Positions 9,220-16,625 of a DNA stretch of 39,253 bases are shown one piece after another. The DNA comes from an uncultured Clostridia bacterium (lineage in GTDB: Bacteria; Bacillota; Clostridia; TANB77; CAG-508), in assembly GCA_944386365.1 (NCBI GenBank), contig CALXAT010000013.1:1-39253 (forward strand). Reading direction: 5' to 3'. Below the pieces are notes generated by a model. The model searched no databases. It worked only from the letters and a program-made list of their open reading frames with translations, and was not told the DNA's origin. A program made the position numbers and the translations under genes. Every line of letters begins with the position of its first letter. Positions within the stretch are counted from its first letter, which is position 1.

Positions 9220-10435
9220 ATGAAAAATGTTTTTGATATTTTAGACGAAAGAGGTTATATTGAACAATTAACACACCCAACAGAAATTAAAGAATTATTT
9301 GCCAAAGAATCTGTTCCATTTTATATTGGAATTGACCCTACTGCAGATAGCCTTCATGTAGGACATTTTGTTTCTTTAATGGTTGCCAGTCACATGCAAA
9401 AATGTGGTCATAAGCCAATTATTTTAGTTGGTGGTGGTACAGCAACAATTGGAGATCCTTCTCGGAAAAACAGATATGAGAAGAATGATGTCTAGAGAAG
9501 AAATTAATCATAATGTAGAATGTATCAAAAAACAGGTAGAAAAGTTTGTAAGTTTTGAAGGAGAGAATGCAGCTATCATTGTCAATAATGCAGATTGGTT
9601 ATTAGATTTAAAATTTGTTGACTTTGTTCGTGAAATTGGTAGCTTATTTTCTGTTAATAGAATGCTTGCTGCAGAATGTTATAAACAAAGATTAGAAACA
9701 GGATTAACTTTTTTTGAAATGAGCTATATGTTAATGCAATCTTATGACTTTTTGTACTTATATAATAAGTATGGCTGTAAGCTTGAAATGGGTGGAAATG
9801 ATCAATGGTCTAATATCATTGGTGGTGTTGAATTAATCAGAAAAATTGGTAAAGAAGATTCTTATGGTTTAACCTTTAAACTTCTTACAACTAAAGAAGG
9901 TAAAAAAATGGGAAAAACAGAAAAAGGTGCTTTATGGTTAGACCCTAACAAAACATCTCCTTATGAATTTTACCAATATTGGAGAAATATTGAAGATGGT
10001 AGTGTAGAAACCGTGCTAAAAATGTTAACATTTCTTCCTATCGAACAAATTAATGAATTAGCAAATCTAAAAGATGAAAAAATAAATGAAGCTAAAAAGA
10101 TAGCAGCTTATGAAATTACTAAATTAATTCATGGTGAAGAAGAAGCCAAAAAGGCCGAAGAAGCTTCTAATGCTTTATTTAGTGGAACTGGAAGTTTAGA
10201 TAATATGCCTACTGTAAAAATAGACAATGTCAATATTTCTATAGTAGATGCTATCATCCAAACAGGAATTGCACCTTCTAAGGGCCAAGCAAGAACTTTA
10301 ATTACACAAGGTGGTATTTCTCTAAATGATGAAAAAGTTTCTGATACAAACTATATGCTTTCTGATAAAGATTTTTCTCAAGGATATGCTATTTTGAAAA
10401 AAGGTAAAAAAGTATTTTATAAACTAGAAAAATAA
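9220..10435 (+). CDS. tyrS: Tyrosyl-tRNA synthetase, read through a +1 shift at 9463
   Basis: This class I synthetase charges tRNA-Tyr. The start at 9220 is chosen because AAAGGA precedes it by about 9 bp. The first 81 codons contain the HIGH-type motif DSLHVGH and lead to GDPS. At 9463-9465 an in-frame CGG begins a dead-end frame that stops ten codons later. Skipping the C gives [13 protein letters not shown], the standard TyrS sequence, and the frame then continues to 10435, for 404 residues in all. Later motifs are the KKMGKT loop (KMSKS equivalent), the tyrosine-binding GGNDQWSN region and a C-terminal S4 RNA-binding domain. TyrS is essential unless duplicated, so a dead gene is unlikely. 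CGT is used for arginine in the same gene (9629-9631); there is no other in-frame CGG. Confidence 0.93.
9463..9465 (+). other. In-frame CGG at the +1 shift point of tyrS
   Basis: The reading is GGA GAT CCT TCT CGG AAA AAC. Dropping the C at 9463 gives TCT GGA AAA ACA GAT ATG, coding for the conserved SGKTDM. A GGAG sequence lies 7 bp upstream of the CGG, a possible internal Shine-Dalgarno-like stimulator. Confidence 0.75.
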
Positions 10436-10450
10436 CTAATAAGAATTTAA

Positions 10451-10477
10451 GTAGACCAAGAAATTTTCTTGGTCTAC
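10451..10477 (+). terminator. tyrS terminator
   Basis: An 11-bp or longer perfect stem (GTAGACCAAGA with TCTTGGTCTAC) is followed by ACTTTTTT on the plus strand, 15 bp after the tyrS stop. Confidence 0.9.
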
Positions 10478-10528
10478 ACTTTTTTAAAATATTTCTACAT
10501 TAAAATTACCAAAAATTTTCTATAAAGC

Positions 10529-10572
10529 CTGTCCCTTTTGTTTCATTTTGAAACAATTTGGCACGTCCCTAA
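10529..10572 (-). repeat. REP-like element, copy 1
   Basis: This 44-bp unit has conserved ends (minus strand: TTAGGGACGTGCCAAA ... ACAAAAGGGACAG) around a perfect TTGTTTCA/TGAAACAA hairpin. Copy 2 lies at 15495-15538 in the same orientation, with the same length, near-identical ends and a diverged hairpin (30 of 44 positions equal by eye). GGGACGTGCC...GGGACAG units resemble REP-type elements mobilised by RAYT (TnpA-REP) transposases; that attribution is inference. Confidence 0.6.
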
Positions 10573-10576
10573 TGGG

Positions 10577-10882
10577 TCATCTGCTTTTTTGGACAATTTC
10601 TACAATATCTGCTATATATTCCCCTATAATTGGTATATTTAATGCTACAATTCTTTGTAATAAAATAATTAAAATTGCAGTTATAATGGTTACTCCTATT
10701 CCTATTCCAACTCCTCTAAATATTCCAGCAATTAAATTTCTTTTTATAATCTCTTTTTTATTTCCAAAAATATATGTCCACTCCTCAATATTTGATTTTT
10801 GAAAAGTTTCTATTAACTGATTTATAGAATCGTTTAGTAAATCCATTTTTTTACTTTTTATTTTATTTATTATCTTAAACAT
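10577..10882 (-). CDS. DUF5665-type small membrane protein
   Basis: The protein has 101 residues. The helical N-terminal half (to about residue 45) is followed by RNLIAGIFRGVGIGIGVTII, where a basic-Gly motif leads into one long hydrophobic segment (about 50-75) and a short tail. This matches my memory of DUF5665 proteins in Clostridia, whose function is unknown. The start is unusual: its ribosome binding site AAGGTGG lies inside the 3' arm of the terminator hairpin of the upstream UPF0182 gene. The stop codon abuts REP-like copy 1. Confidence 0.7.
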   Translation of the reverse strand: MFKIINKIKSKKMDLLNDSINQLIETFQKSNIEEWTYIFGNKKEIIKRNLIAGIFRGVGIGIGVTIITAILIILLQRIVALNIPIIGEYIADIVEIVQKSR

Positions 10883-10916
10883 AAAAAATCCACCTTATTT
10901 ATAGGGTGGATTTTTT
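10883..10916 (-). terminator. Bidirectional hairpin after the UPF0182 gene, containing the next gene's RBS
   Basis: A 12-bp perfect stem (10883-10894 with 10905-10916) reads into a T-run in both directions. For minus transcripts it follows the UPF0182 stop. Its 3' arm AAGGTGGATTTTTT is followed by the ATG of the DUF5665 gene, so the hairpin would both terminate and sequester that ribosome binding site. Confidence 0.8.
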
Positions 10917-10924
10917 TACATTTT

Positions 10925-13801
10925 TTATTCAACATTTTCATTTACTGTTTTATTTGTCACATTTATTTCATTATTTATATCTTCATTTATACGATTATCC
11001 GTTACATTAGTATTATCTGTACCATCTGAATTATTTGTATTAGAAGCATCTTCCTCTTTTTTTAATTCTTCTAAAGAATCAATTAATGTTTGTAATCTTT
11101 CAATATCGCTTCCAATCATGTTCCAGTCACTATTATTCGTAGAATCTTTTAAGTTTTGATTTGCTTTAATAATTGAATCAATTAATCCATCTATATCTTC
11201 TGTATTCTCTACTTCAATATCTACCGCTGAATTAGAAAGAAGATTTTGCAATGCTTCTTGTAATGTATCTCCGATTGCCACTTTATTTCCTGATGCAACG
11301 ACTATCTTCTTTAATAACGGAATTTCTGATTCATTTATCATTGTTTGATAAATTGGCTCAACATATAACAAGGTATTTTCTATTGGCACAATTATCATTT
11401 TTTTCGTTATTCTGGTTCCTGTTGTTTCTAATGTCTCTAATTCTGCAGATATTGCTTCATCCTCTTCTATTTGATTATCTAATTGTGTAGGACTTACAAT
11501 ATTGCTATCTGCTGAAAATTTACACAATTTCAATTTATTCGTTCCGCCTTCTGTTGTTCCTACTAAATAAGAAATAATATTTTGCCTATCATTTGGTGTA
11601 TACATTTGAATCAATCCTAATGTATCTCCATTATCTGTTCTTACCATTATATAATATGGTTCTAAATAGGTTCCTGATGATTTTGTTGTATTTAAATTAT
11701 TGTATTTTACAAAATCCCATAAGTCATCTGATCTATATAATACATCTGGTTTTACATTATGATATATTTTTAAGATTTCAGATTGTACATTATATAAAAA
11801 TTCTGGATATACAAAATGCTCTGCTATATCTTCCGGAATTTCCTCATCTAAGTCTACAAATAATGTTGCATAAATATTTCTATATGCCATAGCAATTGGA
11901 TCTGTTCTATCTGTAATATAGAATTTCATTGTTCCATCATATGCATCAATAATTACTTTTACAGAATTTCTTATATAATTAATATCTCTAGTTCCACCTT
12001 CATGCTCTATTTCTGTATATTGTGAATATGGATAACTACTTGATATTGTGTAAGCATCTAACACCCAATATATTTTTCCTTCATCACTAATAACTGTATA
12101 TGGATTTTCATCATACATTAAATATGGTAATGCTTTTTTTGCTCTTTCTATAATATTTCTGTTAATCAAAATTTTACTTTCACTTGTTATCTCACTAGAA
12201 AAAGCTAAATTAATATTTCCCTTATAAATGCCTAAAACCAATCTATCTAAAAAACCTAATTGCAATCCAGCTTCTCCATTATAGGATGATGTTACATCAT
12301 TTCCATTTTCATCTGTATAATCATATTCTTGTTTATTTTTTGTATTTGTTGCAATAATTGCATTTTCATCTGTACTAAAATAAATTCTTGGTTCTGTTAC
12401 ACCAATCACTTCATCTTTTCCTGTTACATCCTTTTGAATATATTCTATATTTCCGGTTTCTGAACTTTCTGTTGCAGAAGTGATAATTTCTCCTATTCCA
12501 TGGGTATATTCATATGTTTTATTGCTATAGGTTCTATCTGAACTAGTTATTTCTCTTGGTGATAAATATACAACTTTTTCTTCATTACCAATTTTATATT
12601 TTGCTAAATTTGCACTTCTATATGTATAATAACCTGTATTCGTTTGGTTGTTTTTTAAAGTGGTTAATACAGCTTCTTCACTTATAATAGGTATATTATC
12701 AACAAGATTTGTATTTGCATTTAATTCTTCTTCTGTTACTGTTCCCGAATATTCTATATTTTCTTCATCAATATTTAATCCATAAGCATTTTTTGTATTT
12801 TCAATATTTTGTGCAATATATCCTCTTTCTTTATCTAGTTCATTTGATTTTACAAAGATTAAATCAAATCCAACCATAACAACAAATAGCAACACTAAAT
12901 AAATTGGTATTACTGCTAAATTCTTTAACACTTTTGCTGTATCACCTTTCTTAAAATACCTTAATGCCCTATATGCAAATATAATAATTACAAATGCAAA
13001 TATAATATATCCCCATAATTTTATAGTAGCTTCTGTCATTCCTGCACCATTAATTTCTATATTATCATCAATTGTTAAAATTTTTCCAAACATTAAATTT
13101 TGTGTACTTAATATAGTTATAACAGCAAGCCCTATAATAATTAATAAAATATTTCTTGTTAATTTTTTCATTAATAAACTTTCTTTTAACATTTTGCTGT
13201 CAACGCCATCAAAATATCGATTAAACACGATAATATAATATGCTGCCATATATACTGTTAGTCCTATAACAATTCCTAAGAAGTAATATGCAAACATTTC
13301 CATAACGGGTTTTTGGAACACATAATAAGAAATATCTAATCCAAATATAGGATCTGTAATTCCAAATGATGTATTTCCCATAACCAACATTATTTTTTGC
13401 ATCATCATATTAGATACCATTACACTTACAATGATTGAAATAACCAAGGCAATAGATTTATTCAACAATTTAGGCATTTCTTTCTTCTCTTTGTCAAAAA
13501 ATACTTTTAGACCTTTTTTTATTCCTCTATTTGTCATATAAATTACAAAGAATAAAAATATAAAATTGATTGCCATGATTGCATATTTATATATTAAATT
13601 TGTATAAAATATATCTAAATAATTTTCTCCTAATTCTAAATACTCTAAATAACTTCCTCTTGTTTGTATATAGGATACAATCGCAAATATGAATATAAAT
13701 AGAATAACTAAAATCATTCTAACTTTGCTTTTCTTCTTTGGCTTCACTTCTGCTTTTTCATTGTTAGTTTGTGTTACATTTTCTTTCTTTTCTTCTTCCA
13801 A
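10925..13801 (-). CDS. UPF0182 family large membrane protein
   Basis: At 958 residues this fits the UPF0182/COG1615 family. The first ~320 residues contain a basic start and about seven transmembrane helices. The remainder is a large, probably extracytoplasmic region with family-typical stretches such as YPEFLYNVQSEILKIYHNVKP and PYYIMVR. The C-terminal tail (about 890-958) is low-complexity Asn/Asp/Glu/Thr. The function is unknown. Translation probably starts at TTG (13801-13799), with AGGAGG 8 bp upstream. It follows ftsY by about 40 bp, suggesting co-transcription, and ends at the hairpin 10883-10916. No in-frame CGG is present across nearly 3 kb. Confidence 0.88.
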   Translation of the reverse strand: MEEEKKENVTQTNNEKAEVKPKKKSKVRMILVILFIFIFAIVSYIQTRGSYLEYLELGENYLDIFYTNLIYKYAIMAINFIFLFFVIYMTNRGIKKGLKVFFDKEKKEMPKLLNKSIALVISIIVSVMVSNMMMQKIMLVMGNTSFGITDPIFGLDISYYVFQKPVMEMFAYYFLGIVIGLTVYMAAYYIIVFNRYFDGVDSKMLKESLLMKKLTRNILLIIIGLAVITILSTQNLMFGKILTIDDNIEINGAGMTEATIKLWGYIIFAFVIIIFAYRALRYFKKGDTAKVLKNLAVIPIYLVLLFVVMVGFDLIFVKSNELDKERGYIAQNIENTKNAYGLNIDEENIEYSGTVTEEELNANTNLVDNIPIISEEAVLTTLKNNQTNTGYYTYRSANLAKYKIGNEEKVVYLSPREITSSDRTYSNKTYEYTHGIGEIITSATESSETGNIEYIQKDVTGKDEVIGVTEPRIYFSTDENAIIATNTKNKQEYDYTDENGNDVTSSYNGEAGLQLGFLDRLVLGIYKGNINLAFSSEITSESKILINRNIIERAKKALPYLMYDENPYTVISDEGKIYWVLDAYTISSSYPYSQYTEIEHEGGTRDINYIRNSVKVIIDAYDGTMKFYITDRTDPIAMAYRNIYATLFVDLDEEIPEDIAEHFVYPEFLYNVQSEILKIYHNVKPDVLYRSDDLWDFVKYNNLNTTKSSGTYLEPYYIMVRTDNGDTLGLIQMYTPNDRQNIISYLVGTTEGGTNKLKLCKFSADSNIVSPTQLDNQIEEDEAISAELETLETTGTRITKKMIIVPIENTLLYVEPIYQTMINESEIPLLKKIVVASGNKVAIGDTLQEALQNLLSNSAVDIEVENTEDIDGLIDSIIKANQNLKDSTNNSDWNMIGSDIERLQTLIDSLEELKKEEDASNTNNSDGTDNTNVTDNRINEDINNEINVTNKTVNENVE

Positions 13802-13842
13802 AGCTAATTCCTCCTTTTTATTATATTGATACCTGCCTTTTC

Positions 13843-14748
13843 TTATATAATGGCTTTTACAAATTCTTCTGAATTAAAGATTTCCATATCATCTATTTGT
13901 TCTCCTACACCAATAAATTTTACTGGAATTTTATTTTCTTCTACTATACCAATAACTACGCCACCTTTTGCTGTACCATCTAATTTTGTAAGAACTAAAC
14001 CTGTTATATCTGCTTCTTCTTTAAATGCTTTTACTTGTGAAATTGCATTTTGTCCTGTTGTTCCATCAATGACTAATAATACTTCTTTATCGGCATCTGC
14101 CATTTCTTTATTAATTACTTTTTGAATCTTATTTAATTCATCCATTAAATATTTTTTATTATGCAATCTTCCTGCAGTATCTACAATCAATACATCTGCA
14201 TTTTTTTCTTTAGTTATTTTAATGGCATCATAAACTACAGATGCTGGATCTACGCCTTCTTCTCTTTTTACAATATCTGCTCCAGATCGTTTTGCCCAAA
14301 TCTCCAACTGTTCTACTGCTGCTGCTCTAAAGGTATCTGCTGCAGCAACCACTACTTTTTTACCATCCTTTGCTAATCTGTTTGCAATTTTTCCTATAGA
14401 AGTGGTTTTTCCCACGCCATTTACGCCAACGACTAATATAACAGATGGCTTTGTATTTAATTTTAAACCAACATCCGTAACATCTAATATTTTTTTCATT
14501 TCTTCTCTTAGTGCTTTTTTGACATCTTCTTCATCCTCTATTTTCTCTTTTTTTACTCTTTCTCTTAATCGATTAATAATTTTTACAGATGTTTCTATTC
14601 CAATATCTGACATAATTAAAACTTCTTCTAATTCTTCTAGAAAATCTTCATCCACTTTTCTAAAGCTACTAAATACATTATTTATCTTTTCATCAAATGA
14701 CTTTTTTGTTTTATTTAATCCATTTTTTAATTTATCAAAAAATCCCAT
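13843..14748 (-). CDS. ftsY: Signal recognition particle receptor FtsY
   Basis: FtsY is the membrane-associated GTPase that docks SRP-ribosome complexes at the Sec translocon. The 301-residue protein has the N domain (about 1-85) and G domain. Motifs are GVNGVGKTTSIGK (P-loop, about residue 108), DTFRAAAVEQL, DTAGRLHNK and TKLDGTAKGG. It lacks a long acidic A domain, as is usual in Bacillota. The order ftsY then UPF0182 suggests one transcript. Its start ATG has AGGAAA a few bases upstream. Confidence 0.96.
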   Translation of the reverse strand: MGFFDKLKNGLNKTKKSFDEKINNVFSSFRKVDEDFLEELEEVLIMSDIGIETSVKIINRLRERVKKEKIEDEEDVKKALREEMKKILDVTDVGLKLNTKPSVILVVGVNGVGKTTSIGKIANRLAKDGKKVVVAAADTFRAAAVEQLEIWAKRSGADIVKREEGVDPASVVYDAIKITKEKNADVLIVDTAGRLHNKKYLMDELNKIQKVINKEMADADKEVLLVIDGTTGQNAISQVKAFKEEADITGLVLTKLDGTAKGGVVIGIVEENKIPVKFIGVGEQIDDMEIFNSEEFVKAII

Positions 14749-14876
14749 GGCTATTTTCCTTTCTCTTTTTATTGCTTTTGTTTATAAATTTCTTTGACAT
14801 TATTTATTTTAACATATTTTTTCGAATATTTCCATTAAATTCAAGATTTTGTTATTTTATCTATACTTTAAAAAAA

Positions 14877-14893
14877 ACCAGCATTACGCTGGT
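14877..14893 (-). terminator. Terminator after the 14925-15314 ORF
   Basis: The perfect stem ACCAGC/GCTGGT with a 5-nt loop is followed by eight T residues on the minus strand. Confidence 0.75.
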
Positions 14894-14924
14894 ATATTTT
14901 TCGGCCATGTTTTGTTAATCGTTT

Positions 14925-15314
14925 CTATTTACAATAAACGTCTATATACTTTTCTCTAAATTCTCTGATGCTCTTTGGTATTTCATACTCCATCTGCATG
15001 TCTTTCAAATGGTACGTAGCTTGTGTTGTTTGCCTAAAGAAGAGTCTTGACACACCTTTCATTTCTTTTCCCATTATAACCATAACAATTACTATTATGG
15101 ATTTATGTGTCATGGATAACTCATCTACAGTACTCTGTGTCAGCTCCTTTTCCTCTCCTTTACAATAACATACCTTTGTTGATTTTTTTCCTAATACACG
15201 TACTCTAAAGCAGAGCCGTGTAACTTCTTTCAGCAGTTCGAATTCATCTATTTCTTTTGAATCATCTGTAAAATCATAGAGATTTTGAATTTTTATATAT
15301 TCATTCTCATTCAT
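14925..15314 (-). CDS. Orphan protein of unknown function with atypical codon use
   Basis: I do not recognise this 129-residue hydrophilic protein. It starts MNENEYIKIQNLYDF and ends REFREKYIDVYCK, with no signal peptide or membrane segment. AAAGGA lies upstream of the ATG and a terminator follows, so it looks like a complete gene. Its codons differ from its neighbours: CTG, CTC, CAG, AGG, GAG, TGC and one in-frame CGG (15218-15216, in TRLCF). A +1 shift at that CGG would stop after about eight codons, so this CGG would have to be read as an amino acid. The simplest view is a recent acquisition, expressed or not. Confidence 0.55.
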   Translation of the reverse strand: MNENEYIKIQNLYDFTDDSKEIDEFELLKEVTRLCFRVRVLGKKSTKVCYCKGEEKELTQSTVDELSMTHKSIIVIVMVIMGKEMKGVSRLFFRQTTQATYHLKDMQMEYEIPKSIREFREKYIDVYCK

Positions 15315-15412
15315 AAAAATTTTCCTTTCATTTTACTTTTGAATCACATGGCTAGTTGCATTTTACAACATGTTTTTATTATATATGATTTTATGTAAAT
15401 TTGCAAGTCCAT

Positions 15413-15481
15413 ATTCTCTTTTTATATACTATGTATTTATATAAAAAGAGAATTTCCAAATACTCTTGAAAATTCTCTTTT
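15413..15481 (-). terminator. prs terminator with three mutually pairing arms
   Basis: On the minus strand, arm A (15481-15470), arm B (15455-15438) and arm C (15428-15413) all carry the AAAAGAGAAT/ATTCTCTTTT sequence. A can pair with B (12 bp, followed by TTTTT) or B with C (16 bp). A:B resembles an intrinsic terminator and B:C an alternative structure. Confidence 0.6.
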
Positions 15482-15494
15482 CTTATTTTATACT

Positions 15495-15538
15495 CTATCC
15501 CTTTTGTCCATTTTTAGTTCCGTTTGGCACATCTCTAT
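15495..15538 (-). repeat. REP-like element, copy 2
   Basis: This is the same 44-bp unit and orientation as 10529-10572. It retains TTTGGCAC and CCCTTTTGT but has a degenerate hairpin. It overlaps the prs stop codon, just as copy 1 abuts the DUF5665 stop. Confidence 0.5.
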
Positions 15539-16485
15539 TCTAGCACAAACAATTCTCCTAAAGGTCTTGCTTCATTTAACCTCTTAATTGCCTCTGCAAA
15601 TAATGGTGCAATAGTTAATACTTTTATTTTACTACTTTGTTTTTGTTTTTCTTCTGGTAATGGTATTGTATTTGTCATTACTAACTCTTTTATTGGAGAT
15701 GCTTCAATTCTCTTTACCGCATCTGCTGATAATACACCATGTGTACATCCTGCGTAAATTTCTTTTGCATGAAATCTTTCCAATATTTTTGCTGTTTCAA
15801 TCAAAGATCCTGCTGTATCTACCTCATCATCAAAAATAATTGCTTCTTTGTTTTCAACATCACCAATTACTGTTGTTGCAATAGCCTTATCATCATTGCC
15901 TGCTCTTCTTTTATCAATTAATGCGATTGGACATTCAAAATATTCAGAATATTTATATGCTTTTTTTGAACTTCCCGCATCTGTAGCAACGATTACCATA
16001 TCTTTTAAATTCTTTTCCTTAAAATATTTTTGTAAAATATTTTGTGCTGATAATCTATCACAATTGATATTAAAATATGCTTGAATTGCTGGATTATGTA
16101 AGTCACATGTAATAACTCTTGTTGCACCTGCTGCTTCTAATAATTGTTGCATTAATTTGGCTGTTACTGGTATTCTTGGTTGATCTTTCTTGTCTGATCT
16201 TGAATAAATATAATATGGTAAAACCACATTGATATTTTTTGCTGATGCTCTTTTAAAAGCATCAATTGCAATTAATAATTCCATAACTCTTTCATTAACT
16301 GGAGGTGTTGTTGTTTGAACAATATATACATCTTGTTCTCTTACAGTTTCTTTAATTTGTACAAATGTATTGTCATTTTTAAATTTCATTATGTCCATTT
16401 TTCCCATTGGTAATTTTAAATAGTCACAGATTTCTTTTGTAAAATTTTCTGCACTTTTACAGGCAAAGATTTTAATATTTTCCAT
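15535..16485 (-). CDS. prs: Ribose-phosphate pyrophosphokinase
   Basis: Prs makes PRPP from ribose 5-phosphate and ATP for nucleotide, His and Trp synthesis. The start is set at the ATG at 16485 (MENIKIFACKS), preceded by GGAGAAAG, which gives 316 residues, the usual length. The upstream in-frame extension is not credible. Recognisable parts are the N-terminal ribose-phosphate region, YYIYSRSDKKDQPRIPVTAK (flexible loop and ATP contacts), the TCDLHNP metal/ATP region and the PRPP-binding loop FDDEVDTAGSL near residue 218 (classically DDxxDTxGT). The last codons lie within REP-like copy 2. Confidence 0.93.
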   Translation of the reverse strand: MENIKIFACKSAENFTKEICDYLKLPMGKMDIMKFKNDNTFVQIKETVREQDVYIVQTTTPPVNERVMELLIAIDAFKRASAKNINVVLPYYIYSRSDKKDQPRIPVTAKLMQQLLEAAGATRVITCDLHNPAIQAYFNINCDRLSAQNILQKYFKEKNLKDMVIVATDAGSSKKAYKYSEYFECPIALIDKRRAGNDDKAIATTVIGDVENKEAIIFDDEVDTAGSLIETAKILERFHAKEIYAGCTHGVLSADAVKRIEASPIKELVMTNTIPLPEEKQKQSSKIKVLTIAPLFAEAIKRLNEARPLGELFVLE

Positions 16486-16596
16486 TTTCTTTCTCCTTTT
16501 ATATTTTTTACATAAATAGTATATCACCTTTCTCTCTTTTTTCCAAGTATTATTTAAAAATCGACATATTTTTTTCTTTTTTATCTGTACTACCAA

Positions 16597-16620
16597 AAAG
16601 CCGAGCAAGTGCTCGGCTTT
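16597..16620 (-). terminator. Terminator after LRR gene 1
   Basis: A perfect 10-bp GC-rich stem (AAAGCCGAGC with GCTCGGCTTT, 4-nt loop) is followed by TTTTT on the minus strand, six bases from the LRR1 stop. Confidence 0.88.
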
Positions 16621-16625
16621 CTCCT

